Below are positions 47,725 through 55,261 of a stretch of DNA of 64,000 nt, one piece after another. Origin of the DNA: Actinomycetota bacterium (GTDB lineage Bacteria; Actinomycetota; Acidimicrobiia; Acidimicrobiales; Acidimicrobilacustridaceae); assembly GCA_016185305.1 (NCBI GenBank), contig JACPNV010000040.1, positions 28,664 to 92,663 on the forward strand, given 5' to 3'. The position numbers and the translations under genes were made by a program. The notes beneath the pieces are model-generated. The model was not told the DNA's origin. It saw nothing but the letters and a program-made list of their open reading frames with translations, and made no database searches. Position 1 is the first letter of the stretch. Each line of letters opens with the position of its first letter.

Positions 47725-48006
47725 TCAGAACAGGTCGATGCCGAGGTCGGCCCCGTCGATCCCGCGCTCGGGTGTCCGCTGGGTGGCGGAGAGCTGGTCG
47801 AGGCGTTCGGTGATGTAGTCGTGCTGGCGATCGAGCGGGCTGGGTTCGATGCCGTCGAGCTGGTTGCGCTCGGCGGTGAGTACGCGTTCGACGCGCGCTA
47901 TCTCGACGTCGAGGTGCTGCAGCCGGCGGGCGACCTCGGGGTGGGCGCGCAGCCAGGCCGTCCGGTCGTGTGTGCGGTTCTTGAGATCAATCTCTTTGGC
48001 TTCCAA
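47725..48006 (-). pseudogene. Fragment, possibly the 3' end of a relaxase/mobilisation gene
   Basis: 93 residues, helical: T-A-W-L-R-A-H-P-E-V-A-R-R-L, then D-V-E-I-A-R-V-E-R-V-L and a coiled-coil tail ending G-I-D-L-F. This layout resembles the C-terminal end of TrwC-type relaxases, where W-L-x-x-H-P-E-V is common. It has no sensible start; the frame begins at an imperfect junction (CTTTGG-CTT-CCAAAG, about 47994-48008) where the neighbouring material on the plus strand begins. Confidence 0.45.
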
Positions 48007-48008
48007 AG

Positions 48009-48142
48009 AAGAAGGCCCTCACCCGCCACCGCACCGCCCGGTTCACCACCAACGCCGCCAAGCGCCTTTCCATCAAACTCCACGACATAGGCGCCACCAT
48101 CAAGTCCGTGATCCGCGACTACGGCCAGATGGTTCACCCCTG
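48009..48142 (+). pseudogene. Unassigned coding-like remnant
   Basis: A plus-strand frame reads R-H-R-T-A-R-F-T-T-N-A-A-K-R-L-S and ends I-R-D-Y-G-Q-M-V-H-P before a stop at 48141. Third positions are almost all G or C, so it was probably coding. It has no start within this stretch. Family unknown; it may belong to the same mobile element as the transposase remnant that follows. Confidence 0.4.
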
Positions 48143-48440
48143 ACCTGTTCGACCACGTCTTCGCCACCACAGACGTCCGCGTCACCCCCACCCCGCTCCG
48201 AGCCCCGAAAGCCAACACGATCCGCGAACGGGTCATCGGCACCCTCCCCGCGAATGCACCGACCACTTCCAGATCCTCGAACTACAACACCTGCCCCGCA
48301 TCCTCAACAAGTACCCCGAGCGACAACCGGCATCGACGCGCCCGCACGCAGCAACCCACCCAAGCCTCCCAACCCAACAGCGCCGGCACCGAGTCTCCAG
48401 CACCCACAGGAGGTCGGGATGATCGCAGAATGGCCGGCGA
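48142..48440 (+). pseudogene. Degenerate IS3/IS481-type transposase remnant
   Basis: The plus strand encodes F-D-H-V-F-A-T-T-D-V-R-V-T-P-T-P, A-P-K-A-N-T-I-R-E-R-V-I-G-T-L, then after a missing base R-E-C-T-D-H-F-Q-I-L-E and L-N-K-Y-P-E. This is the end of the rve integrase core, where intact relatives read P-x-A-P-x-A-N-A-x-A-E-R-W-V-G-T. A third frame gives P-P-N-P-like and L-Q-H-P segments to about 48440. At least two frameshifts and loss of the 5' part show it is dead. Confidence 0.75.
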
Positions 48441-48727
48441 ACGTCCTCTGCTTGTCGTCGCCACCTTTGCCGCGCTGCCCTCACCGGATGCATTCGCGGT
48501 GACAGCAACGCCGGTCCGGCTGCGACCGCTACCACGGCTACGGCTGTCCCGCCGCCGGGCAGCGTGCTGACGATCCCGACCGACGCGGGAGCAGCCCAGC
48601 AACAGATGGAGAGAGCGACGCCTGGGCCCGACTCTCGACCCCAAGGTCGTCGACCGAGCCAAGCTGCCGTCCGCCGGAGCGCGACAGCTACGTGTCCCGC
48701 CAACTACTTCAACGAGCGGCCGGTTCC
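48441..48727. other. Decayed intergenic stretch
   Basis: No intact gene. The plus strand has coding-like pieces, for example G-P-T-L-D-P-K-V-V-D-R-A-K-L-P, broken by frame changes, which look like remnants of a secreted protein gene. The esterase pseudogene ends at 48728 on the other strand. Confidence 0.4.
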
Positions 48728-49646
48728 CTACGCCTTGGGATGCGCGTTGAAGAAGTCGAGCATGGTGTCGGTGGCGTCGACGTTGCGGTTGGTGGCGCCG
48801 TACTGGGTGATGCCGAGCGCTTGCACGTCGAGACCGCCGGGCCAGGTGTGGCCCGACCCCAAGAGCGCGTAGAGCGACACGTCCATAACTGGCGCGCATT
48901 CGGGGAAGGCGAGGCGGCGGACGGTCGGTGCCACCACCTGCTCGTCGGGAGTCGTGCGGCACCCATCCTGCTTGGCCCACTCGGCGATGGCCTGCTCGGC
49001 GGGCGGCGCGTCACGCCCCAGCGCCGCGGGCGAGTTGACCGCGCCGCCTCCATAGGGCACGACCGGGTCGTCAGTCCCGTGGAACGCGATCACCGGGACC
49101 CGCACCTCGGGCGGACACGTCGGTCCCACCGTCGCGGCCACCATCGCGATCGCGGCGAACCGGTATGGCGGGGTGCAAGCCAGCACCGCGGAGAAGGCCG
49201 AGCCGTTGGAGATCCCGGTGCTGTAGACGCGGTTCGGATCGATGCAGAGCGTTGCCGACAGCTCCGCCAGCAGGTCGGTCACGAAGGCGAAGTCGTCGGG
49301 CTCCTGGTCGACCTGGAACATGTTCCAGCTCCGCAGCGAGCCGACGGCGTCGGGAGTGACGACGATGAACCCCTTCGCCGAGCCCTTGGCTGCGACGTTG
49401 TCCAGCGCCGTCTGGATCTCTTTGGTGAGCGTGAACCCGTGCAGATCGAGCACCAGGCTTCGGCGGCGAGCACGCGTTGGCCGCGGGCGGCGTGGCGGTT
49501 CGCCGAGCGGTCGTTGCCGGCGCGGCCGTCTGCGCCGGCGGAACGTTCACGTCGGGCCGGCCGGCCGTCGAGTCCGCGCCCGCGCACGACGCGAGGATCA
49601 CAGGCGCGGCCGCGAACCACGCCGCCCAGGCCGCTCGACGTCTCAT
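48728..49646 (-). pseudogene. Lipoprotein PHB-depolymerase/LpqC-like esterase, frameshifted with internal deletion
   Basis: The ATG at 49646 overlaps the marP stop (ATGA) and begins a lipoprotein signal with lipobox V-I-L-A-S-C. After a Pro/Ala linker ending A-N-A-C-S-P-P-K-P, the frame changes at about 49455 to L-V-L-D-L-H-G-F-T. Intact relatives have roughly 35-40 residues between these parts, so a deletion that is not a multiple of three is inferred. The downstream domain keeps the nucleophile in G-I-S-N-G-S-A-F, D-D-P-V-V-P and H-T-W-P-G-G. A short version from GTG 49453 could still be translated but would lack export. Confidence 0.75.
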
Positions 49647-50806
49647 TGGATGCACGGACCCGTGTCGACCTTCGCGGTGCCGACGTTGGCGAGCATCGGG
49701 CGCAACTCACTCATGGCCAGCGCGTAGGCCACCGTCGGTTGGTCAGGCGCGACCGCGAACGCCACGCCGATGGCCTCACCCGCGGGGTCGACGATGGCGG
49801 AACCGGAATCGCCCGGGCGGAGCGCCGACTTGAGCTCGAGCACCTGCCGCTCGGTCCGGGCCTGCCCGTAGATGTCGCGGCCGAGCGCGGTGATCTGCCG
49901 GCTCACCTCGAACGGCGCCACCCGCAACGGCTCGCCGCCCGGGTGGCCGAACACGCCGCCGCGGTCCTTCGGCTTGGCGTCGGCAGTGGGCAACGCGGGG
50001 CGGTCGAGCTTCGGCACCCGCAGGATCGCAAGGTCGCGCTGGGGATCGAACGCGAGGACGGTGGCGTCGAAGAACCGGCTGTCGTCCCGCTGCACCTGGG
50101 TCGCGCTCTCCCCGGCGACGACGTGCGCGTTGGTGACGACCATCTCGGGCGCGGCAACCCAGCCCGAGCCATCCTGTATTCGATTGCACGCGTTCCCCTG
50201 GATCTTGACCACGGACCGGGCCACCTTGTCTTGCTCGGCTTGGGTGAGTCCCGTCAGGGCCGGCGGGGGTCCGAGGTCGGGCGTCGGCTGCAAGGTGTCG
50301 AACACCTGCGGGAACTGGTCGCCGACGATCGAGCGGAGGATGCCCGCGGTGTCGGGCGCGGGCGGGAGGCGCTTGTCGACGTTCTGGGCGATGAACGAGT
50401 TCGAGGTCGCGCTCGAGACCCACCCGGGAGTCGCGGCCGCGAGCGGCAACAGCAGCCACAGCGCGAGCACAGCGCCGAGGAGGCCGGACAGGCCACCGAG
50501 AGCGCGGTCGAACCGGTTGTGCTGCCCGTCCTTTCCCGGTGGTCGCAGCTTGGCGCCGATGACGAAGCCGAGCGCCTGGCCGAGCATGCCGCAGATCACC
50601 ACGACGAGCAACGCCACCATGAACGCGGTCGCGCTGCTGCCGCGCGGGAGTTGCCCGACAGCCCACGGCAGGAGAAAGCGGATCCCCAAGACAAGGCCGA
50701 TGGCGAGGCCGATCCAAGAGAACACGCGGGTGACGAACCCGAGCCGGTAACCGCCCACCGCAGCCATGACCACCAGGCCGGCGATCAGCACATCGACGAA
50801 GTTCAC
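49643..50806 (-). CDS. marP: Membrane serine protease, MarP family (CvpA plus trypsin-like)
   Basis: 387 residues. Four N-terminal helices (CvpA/colicin V-like, about 1-125) anchor a periplasmic trypsin-like domain with triad H228 (N-A-H-V-V-A-G), D258 (R-D-L-A-I-L) and S334 (L-R-P-G-D-S-G-S-A). Cys207 and a cysteine three residues from the end may form the disulfide known in mycobacterial MarP, which is needed for acid resistance. GTG 50806 lies 7 bases after a -10 box. Confidence 0.9.
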   Translation of the reverse strand: MNFVDVLIAGLVVMAAVGGYRLGFVTRVFSWIGLAIGLVLGIRFLLPWAVGQLPRGSSATAFMVALLVVVICGMLGQALGFVIGAKLRPPGKDGQHNRFDRALGGLSGLLGAVLALWLLLPLAAATPGWVSSATSNSFIAQNVDKRLPPAPDTAGILRSIVGDQFPQVFDTLQPTPDLGPPPALTGLTQAEQDKVARSVVKIQGNACNRIQDGSGWVAAPEMVVTNAHVVAGESATQVQRDDSRFFDATVLAFDPQRDLAILRVPKLDRPALPTADAKPKDRGGVFGHPGGEPLRVAPFEVSRQITALGRDIYGQARTERQVLELKSALRPGDSGSAIVDPAGEAIGVAFAVAPDQPTVAYALAMSELRPMLANVGTAKVDTGPCIQ

Positions 50807-50813
50807 GGGTGGG

Positions 50814-50819
50814 ACCGTA
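50814..50819 (-). promoter_or_regulatory. Leaderless -10 box of marP
   Basis: TACGGT on the minus strand, seven bases before GTG 50806. Confidence 0.55.
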
Positions 50820-50859
50820 CGTGACCGGGCATGCCGCGCGGACCGCGAGGTGGGGTCGT

Positions 50860-51636
50860 TCAGCCAAGCGGGAGGCGAGCGTGGGTGAGGAAGCCCGTGT
50901 GGGCGACCATGCGGTGGTCGGGGCGGACGGCCTGGCCTTCGACATGCCAGGTGCGGTGCAACACCTCGACGGTCTCGGCCAAGGCGAAACCGTGCTCGTC
51001 GAGCGCTTCGCGAAGCGTTGCGACCTGCGTGACGCTCGGCGTGTACGCGACGACGATGCCGCCCGGCCGGAGGGCGTGGGTCGCGTGCTTCACGACCTGC
51101 CACGGCTCGGGTAGGTCGAGCAGCAGCCGGTCGAGATCGCTCTCGTCGATGCCCTCATAGCTGTCGCGGACCTCGACGCGGTAGTTCTCGAGTGCGCCGT
51201 CGCCGAGGAAGCCCCGGACGTTCGCCGCCGCCCGCGCCGCGAAGTCGTCTCGTAGCTCGTACCCGACCACGCTGGCGCCGGCGCGCAGCAGGCTCATCGA
51301 GAGCGCCCCCGAGCCGACGCCGGTCTCGAGCACGCGGGCACCGGGAAAGATGTCGGCAAGCATCAGGATCGGCGCCAGGTCTTTGGGGTAGATGACCTGC
51401 GCGCCGCGCTTCATCTTCAGCACGAAGTCGGAAAGGGTCGGGCGGAAGGCCCGGTACGAAGCGCCCCGCGTCGACTTCACCGCGCAACCCTCGAGCCTCC
51501 CGATGAGGTCGTCATGGGGGACATAGCCGGCATGCGAGTGGAACTCGGCCCCGGCTTGCAGCGTGACCAGATAGCGCCGCTGCTTGCCATCGATGAGCAG
51601 CACCCGATCGCCCTCGCTGAACGCGCCGCGGCTCAT
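50860..51636 (-). CDS. trmI: tRNA (adenine-58-N1)-methyltransferase TrmI
   Basis: 258 residues. It makes m1A58 in the T-loop of tRNA. The N-terminal beta domain (G-D-R-V-L-L-I-D) and Y-P-K-D-L-A-P-I are followed by the SAM site L-E-T-G-V-G-S-G-A-L-S and the catalytic-aspartate motif L-L-D-L-P-E-P-W. ATG 51636 overlaps the ttuA stop (ATGA). The pairing with ttuA makes sense, since both act on neighbouring T-loop bases. Confidence 0.94.
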   Translation of the reverse strand: MSRGAFSEGDRVLLIDGKQRRYLVTLQAGAEFHSHAGYVPHDDLIGRLEGCAVKSTRGASYRAFRPTLSDFVLKMKRGAQVIYPKDLAPILMLADIFPGARVLETGVGSGALSMSLLRAGASVVGYELRDDFAARAAANVRGFLGDGALENYRVEVRDSYEGIDESDLDRLLLDLPEPWQVVKHATHALRPGGIVVAYTPSVTQVATLREALDEHGFALAETVEVLHRTWHVEGQAVRPDHRMVAHTGFLTHARLPLG

Positions 51637-52625
51637 GGGCTGACCGCATCCGGGCTCGGGAGGCGAGCGCCCAGCGTCACCGGCACGGCGCCGGCTGCTG
51701 GTGGTTCCTCGCCTGGCGGCAGAGTCCCGCCGGCTCGCTCGACGAGGCGGCAGAACGCGCAGATCTCCCCCGGGGTGGGCGCGCCGCACGACCGGCAGGG
51801 GCGCAGGCCTTCTTGCTCGGCTTCGGCCTCGGCCTGGAAGGCGGCAGAGGCTCGGGCGAGGAAGCCGAAGTAGAAGTCGAACTTGGTTCCGGGTGACGTG
51901 GCCTCGATGGCGTTGAGGGCCTCCTTGTAGCCGAGATGCCGGTTTCCCTTCGCCATCGGGCACTCGTCGACGATGTAGTCGATGCCCTTCAGCACGCAGT
52001 ACGCCGCCGTCTCGCGCTCGGAAAGCCGCACGAGCGGCTTCACCTTGCGCGGAAAGCCATGCCGTGCCGGAAGCACGGGGAGCTGGCGACCGAGGTACCC
52101 GGTCTGCCAGCGCAAGACGTTGCCGAAGAGCACCGCCGCCTCGTCGTCGAGGTTGTGCCCGGTCACCACGACGTCGTAGCCGCCGTCGATGGCGGCCTTG
52201 TCGAACAGGTGCCGCTTCGAGAGGCCGCAAGCCGAGCACGGCGCACGCCGGGCGGCGCGGGAGCCGGTCTGGATGTCGTACCCGTAGTCATCGGGAAGAT
52301 CGACCTCGGTCAACGTGAGCCCGCGCGCCTTCGCGTACCTCCTCACGTAGGCGCCGGACTCGTCGGAGTAGTCGCCGATCCCGAGGCCGAGGTACAGCCC
52401 GTCGGCGTCGTAACCGGCGTCGACGAGCAGATCCCACACCGCGAGCGAGTCTTTGCCGCCGGAGACGGCGACGAGCACGCGCTCGCCCGGCGCGATCATG
52501 CCGAACTGCTCGACGGCCTTGGCCACCTGATCGCGGCACATGCGGAAGAAGTGGGCGACGCAGTAGTTGGCGTTCTGGCGGCGGACGTCGATCACCGCCG
52601 GTTCGCGGCACACGCGGCACTTCAC
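51633..52625 (-). CDS. ttuA: tRNA-5-methyluridine(54) 2-sulfurtransferase TtuA
   Basis: 330 residues. It adenylates C2 of U54 and replaces the oxygen by sulfur. Zinc site C3, C6, C22, H25; PP-loop S-G-G-K-D-S at 55-60; iron-sulfur ligands C130, C133 (C-S-A-C) and C222 (D-E-C-P); second zinc site C277, C280, C289, C292. These cluster positions are the ones I recall for Thermus TtuA, so the protein aligns almost without gaps. The C-terminal 35 residues are a Pro-rich extension. GTG 52625 overlaps the ttuB stop. Confidence 0.95.
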   Translation of the reverse strand: MKCRVCREPAVIDVRRQNANYCVAHFFRMCRDQVAKAVEQFGMIAPGERVLVAVSGGKDSLAVWDLLVDAGYDADGLYLGLGIGDYSDESGAYVRRYAKARGLTLTEVDLPDDYGYDIQTGSRAARRAPCSACGLSKRHLFDKAAIDGGYDVVVTGHNLDDEAAVLFGNVLRWQTGYLGRQLPVLPARHGFPRKVKPLVRLSERETAAYCVLKGIDYIVDECPMAKGNRHLGYKEALNAIEATSPGTKFDFYFGFLARASAAFQAEAEAEQEGLRPCRSCGAPTPGEICAFCRLVERAGGTLPPGEEPPAAGAVPVTLGARLPSPDAVSP

Positions 52626-52822
52626 GCGGCGCCACCGGAGATGACGGGACGGATCTCGATCGTGTCGTCCGCCGCGAGCATGGCGTCGCCCGGGACGATG
52701 GTGTCGGCCCGGATCACGAGCACGCTCTCGCGGTTCAGGTCGAGCTTCTGCAGCAGCGCGACGACGGACATCGGGCCGGGCACGTCGAGCTCGCGCCGGG
52801 GGTTGCGCAGCAGGATCTTCAC
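52622..52822 (-). CDS. ttuB: TtuB-like sulfur carrier, ThiS/MoaD fold
   Basis: 66 residues. Ubiquitin-like beta-grasp protein that carries sulfur as a C-terminal thiocarboxylate for TtuA. Core L-L-Q-K-L-D-L-N-R-E-S-V and the end I-E-I-R-P-V-I-S-G-G match TtuB. Unusually the protein continues by two alanines after the Gly-Gly, so the mature end must be exposed by a protease, as for eukaryotic ubiquitin precursors. GTG 52822 is chosen for its leaderless -10; a frame open to 52894 crosses an inverted repeat. Confidence 0.9.
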   Translation of the reverse strand: MKILLRNPRRELDVPGPMSVVALLQKLDLNRESVLVIRADTIVPGDAMLAADDTIEIRPVISGGAA

Positions 52823-52829
52823 GCCGGAG

Positions 52830-52835
52830 ACGCTA
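52830..52835 (-). promoter_or_regulatory. Leaderless -10 box of ttuB
   Basis: TAGCGT on the minus strand, seven bases before GTG 52822. It would drive ttuB-ttuA-trmI. Confidence 0.55.
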
Positions 52836-52841
52836 CCCAAC

Positions 52842-52886
52842 CGTGGGTGCGCCAACGGCCCGCGTGGGGCATGTGGCGCACCCACG
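52842..52886. repeat. Long inverted repeat upstream of ttuB
   Basis: CGTGGGTGCGCCA (52842-52854) and TGGCGCACCCACG (52874-52886) pair perfectly over 13 bases with a 19-base spacer. It starts 5 bases after the stop of the upstream gene and ends 6 bases before the ttuB -10, so it may terminate one message and also border or control the next promoter. No T-run follows. Confidence 0.8.
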
Positions 52887-52890
52887 CCGA

Positions 52891-53871
52891 TCATGAGGTG
52901 AGCTCGAGGTCGGGCACCTTCTCGCGGGCGGCGCCGAGTGCCCTGTCGGCCTTCTTCTCCAGCTTGCGGAGCTTGCGGCCGCGGCGACCACGCATCTTCT
53001 TGGCTCGAGCCTTCTCGGCGTGGGCTCTCGTCTCCTCGGCTGCCTTCTCGAGCTTCGCCGCGGCCTTCTGGTACTTCTTCTTGGCCAGGGTCTTCTGCGC
53101 CTTCGACGCAGCACCACGGGCCTTGGCCTGGGTCTTGCGAAGCTTCTTCGCGGTGCGACTCTTGCTCGCCCGCTTGCGAACCTTCGTCGCTTCCTTCTCG
53201 AGCTTGGCCGCGGCCTTCGCGCTCTTCTTCTGGAGGCGACCCGTCGCCTCGCTGGCGATCGCGCTGGCGCGACCTGCCGCGTCCTCCAGCTTGGTGGCCT
53301 GCCGGGTGCGGCGACTGCGTGCGAGCTTGCGCTCAGCCTTGGCCGCCTTCTTGTCGAGCTTCAGCGCCTGCTTGGCGCTCTTGGTGCTCTCGCCGAGTGA
53401 TTCGAGTGTCGTCATGATCTCGCTTTCTCGTTGTTCTGCCCGCAGGGTCTGCCGGGCCCATCGGCCGCGGTCGGCGGCCTCGCGGGCTCGAGCTGCCTTC
53501 GCGCGCAGCTTGCGGGCCTTGCGAACCTTGCCTGATCGTTCGGCCTTGCGTCGCTGCTTGTCGAGCGCGGCGGCCCGCCTACGTTCGCGCCTCGACAGCT
53601 CGCCCGCCATCGCGCCTTTCCGCGCGACCCGTTCGTACGCCTTCCTCGCCTTGCGCCCCCTGGTCGGCACGTGATGGGTGATGAGGATCTGCTCGCCCGG
53701 CTCGAGGTCTTCGAAGGTGACGACCTCCTCCTTCTGCATGGCGAGCTGCAGGCCGCGCACACCCCACGTCAGCGCGGCCACCGCCGCCCAGCCCTTGCTG
53801 CCCCCGAAGATGCCGCGCTCGGTGGCGAGGCGGCGGAGGACTCCCAGGCGCGAACTGTCGTCTCTGGCCAT
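52891..53871 (-). CDS. Lys/Ala/Arg-rich protein with N-terminal membrane segment
   Basis: 326 residues. Residues 1-70 include a short hydrophobic segment (K-G-W-A-A-V-A-A-L-T-W-G-V) and a compact E-D-L-E-P-G-E-Q-I-L-I-T-H-H patch. From about 75 to 320 the protein is a long, very basic helix built from K, A, R and E, like histone H1 or HupB tails. It could bind DNA or RNA at the membrane, but this is inference. Its three-gene neighbourhood encodes two small membrane proteins. Confidence 0.75.
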   Translation of the reverse strand: MARDDSSRLGVLRRLATERGIFGGSKGWAAVAALTWGVRGLQLAMQKEEVVTFEDLEPGEQILITHHVPTRGRKARKAYERVARKGAMAGELSRRERRRAAALDKQRRKAERSGKVRKARKLRAKAARAREAADRGRWARQTLRAEQRESEIMTTLESLGESTKSAKQALKLDKKAAKAERKLARSRRTRQATKLEDAAGRASAIASEATGRLQKKSAKAAAKLEKEATKVRKRASKSRTAKKLRKTQAKARGAASKAQKTLAKKKYQKAAAKLEKAAEETRAHAEKARAKKMRGRRGRKLRKLEKKADRALGAAREKVPDLELTS

Positions 53872-53884
53872 GGTGAAAGCGCGG

Positions 53885-54127
53885 TCAGATCCGGCGGATC
53901 TCGACGACCGTGCGACGCTTGTTGCCCCGCCGCCGCCCCAAGGCGAAGGCGACGATGACCACCGCGGCGACGACGACGGCACCGACCACGAGAACCTTGT
54001 TCATCGCCTCTTCGCTGACGACCTCCACCTCGCCTTGGAGCTCGCGGAACTTCGACTCGAGGTCGTCGCGGGTGATCTTGTCGTGGGTCGGTCGGCCGCT
54101 GGCGGCACGAGGGGCGGCGGGGCTCAC
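53885..54127 (-). CDS. Small single-pass membrane protein
   Basis: 80 residues. A soluble N-terminus with a helix D-L-E-S-K-F-R-E-L-Q-G-E-V precedes one membrane helix (V-L-V-V-G-A-V-V-V-A-A-V-V-I-V) and a basic end G-R-R-R-G-N-K-R-R. GTG 54127 overlaps the preceding stop as GTGA. No family recognised; similar small proteins often accompany holin-like Actinobacterial proteins. Confidence 0.75.
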   Translation of the reverse strand: MSPAAPRAASGRPTHDKITRDDLESKFRELQGEVEVVSEEAMNKVLVVGAVVVAAVVIVAFALGRRRGNKRRTVVEIRRI

Positions 54128-54462
54128 GACGGTCGCGCTCCGCCACCGACATCGCCGGCGCGCTTCGACCGCTTCAACCTCGAGAGCAACAAGCCGATGG
54201 CGGCGACCAGGAAGCCGACGGAGACGGCGTAGGGAACGACCGAGCCGATGCCGATCGACGTCCACGAGATGTGCTGGAGGCCGCGAACGATGCCGAGGCT
54301 GAGGAGGTAGATGCCCAGGGCAAGGAACAATGCGCCGGGGATGCTGAAGCCGAGGTAGCGCTTGAGCCGGCCGAGCGGCTCGACCGTCTCTTGGCGCGCG
54401 TACGCGACGAGCAGCTCGCGCAGCTCTTGGAAGGTCTCGCCCATCGTGTTCTGCTTGGCCAC
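54124..54462 (-). CDS. Holin-X/phage-holin-superfamily-III-like membrane protein
   Basis: 112 residues. An amphipathic N-terminal helix (F-Q-E-L-R-E-L-L-V-A-Y-A-R-Q-E) is followed by two membrane helices (about 47-67 and 80-100), the layout of the actinobacterial putative holin-X family. There is no phage gene nearby, so a housekeeping envelope role is more likely than lysis. GTG 54462 has AAGGAG 7 bases upstream. Confidence 0.75.
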   Translation of the reverse strand: MAKQNTMGETFQELRELLVAYARQETVEPLGRLKRYLGFSIPGALFLALGIYLLSLGIVRGLQHISWTSIGIGSVVPYAVSVGFLVAAIGLLLSRLKRSKRAGDVGGGARPS

Positions 54463-54597
54463 CAAGCAACTCCTTCGCGACGGCCGCGGACGCCTGCTGG
54501 AACCCGTGTTTCCTACTGGCCCACACCGAAAAGTGCAACTGGTGCCGTGAGGATGCGAAGGTTGCGCGTCACGTAGGAGGCTGAGGCTGAGCTCGGA

Positions 54598-55230
54598 TCA
54601 GCTCCCGCCTTCCATGGCCAGGCGGAGGCGGAGGGTCTCGAGGTCGTCGTCGACCAACGCGGCCAATCGTTCGACGCGTGTGCCCGGGTCGGGTGCGGCG
54701 AGGAGGTGCTGCCGATCGGCCGGCCCGAACGGACCGATGGCGGCGAGCTGGTAGCTGGCGAGCACGGGATCGTCGCTCAGCTCGACGGTCGCGCGTGGGA
54801 CGCCGTCGCCGAGCTCGCTGTGCATTGCCAGCGCCTTGCGAACCGATCGGAGCGCGTCGCCGACCCGAGCCGCGAGATCGGGGGTCGCCGGCGGGTCGTC
54901 CCAATCGACGACATCGGCCTTCGGATACGGGTCGTCGCCCTGCCACTCGACCACCCGAATACGCCGCGTGCCGACGCACCCGAGCGCCCAGCGGCCATCG
55001 TCGAACGTCGCGGTTTCGACGATTCGAGCGACCGTCCCGACCATCGATCGGACGTCGCCGCCGCCCACCTCGCTCCCCCGCTCGATCAAGACCACCCCGA
55101 ACTCTGGTTCGTTCTCGCCATCGAGGCAGTCGTGCACGAGCTGCCGGTATCGCAGCTCGAACACGTGCAGGGGCAGCACCATGGTCGGGAAGAGCACTGC
55201 GCCGAGGGGGAACATCGGCAGAACGGCCAT
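54598..55230 (-). CDS. Lon N-terminal (LON substrate-binding) domain protein
   Basis: 210 residues. L-P-M-F-P-L-G-A-V-L-F-P at the start and L-P-L-H-V-F-E-L-R-Y-R-Q-L are the signature of the PUA-like Lon-N domain; the second half is helical. No ATPase or protease part is present. Standalone forms are common in actinobacteria and their role is unknown. Confidence 0.9.
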   Translation of the reverse strand: MAVLPMFPLGAVLFPTMVLPLHVFELRYRQLVHDCLDGENEPEFGVVLIERGSEVGGGDVRSMVGTVARIVETATFDDGRWALGCVGTRRIRVVEWQGDDPYPKADVVDWDDPPATPDLAARVGDALRSVRKALAMHSELGDGVPRATVELSDDPVLASYQLAAIGPFGPADRQHLLAAPDPGTRVERLAALVDDDLETLRLRLAMEGGS

Positions 55231-55261
55231 ACGTCGAAGGCTACGGGCGAGAGAGCGCGAC

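Noticed and set aside
48692..50824. A 710-codon plus-strand frame opposite the esterase and marP
   Set aside because: It is antisense to the MarP catalytic triad region, has no domain and starts inside decayed sequence.
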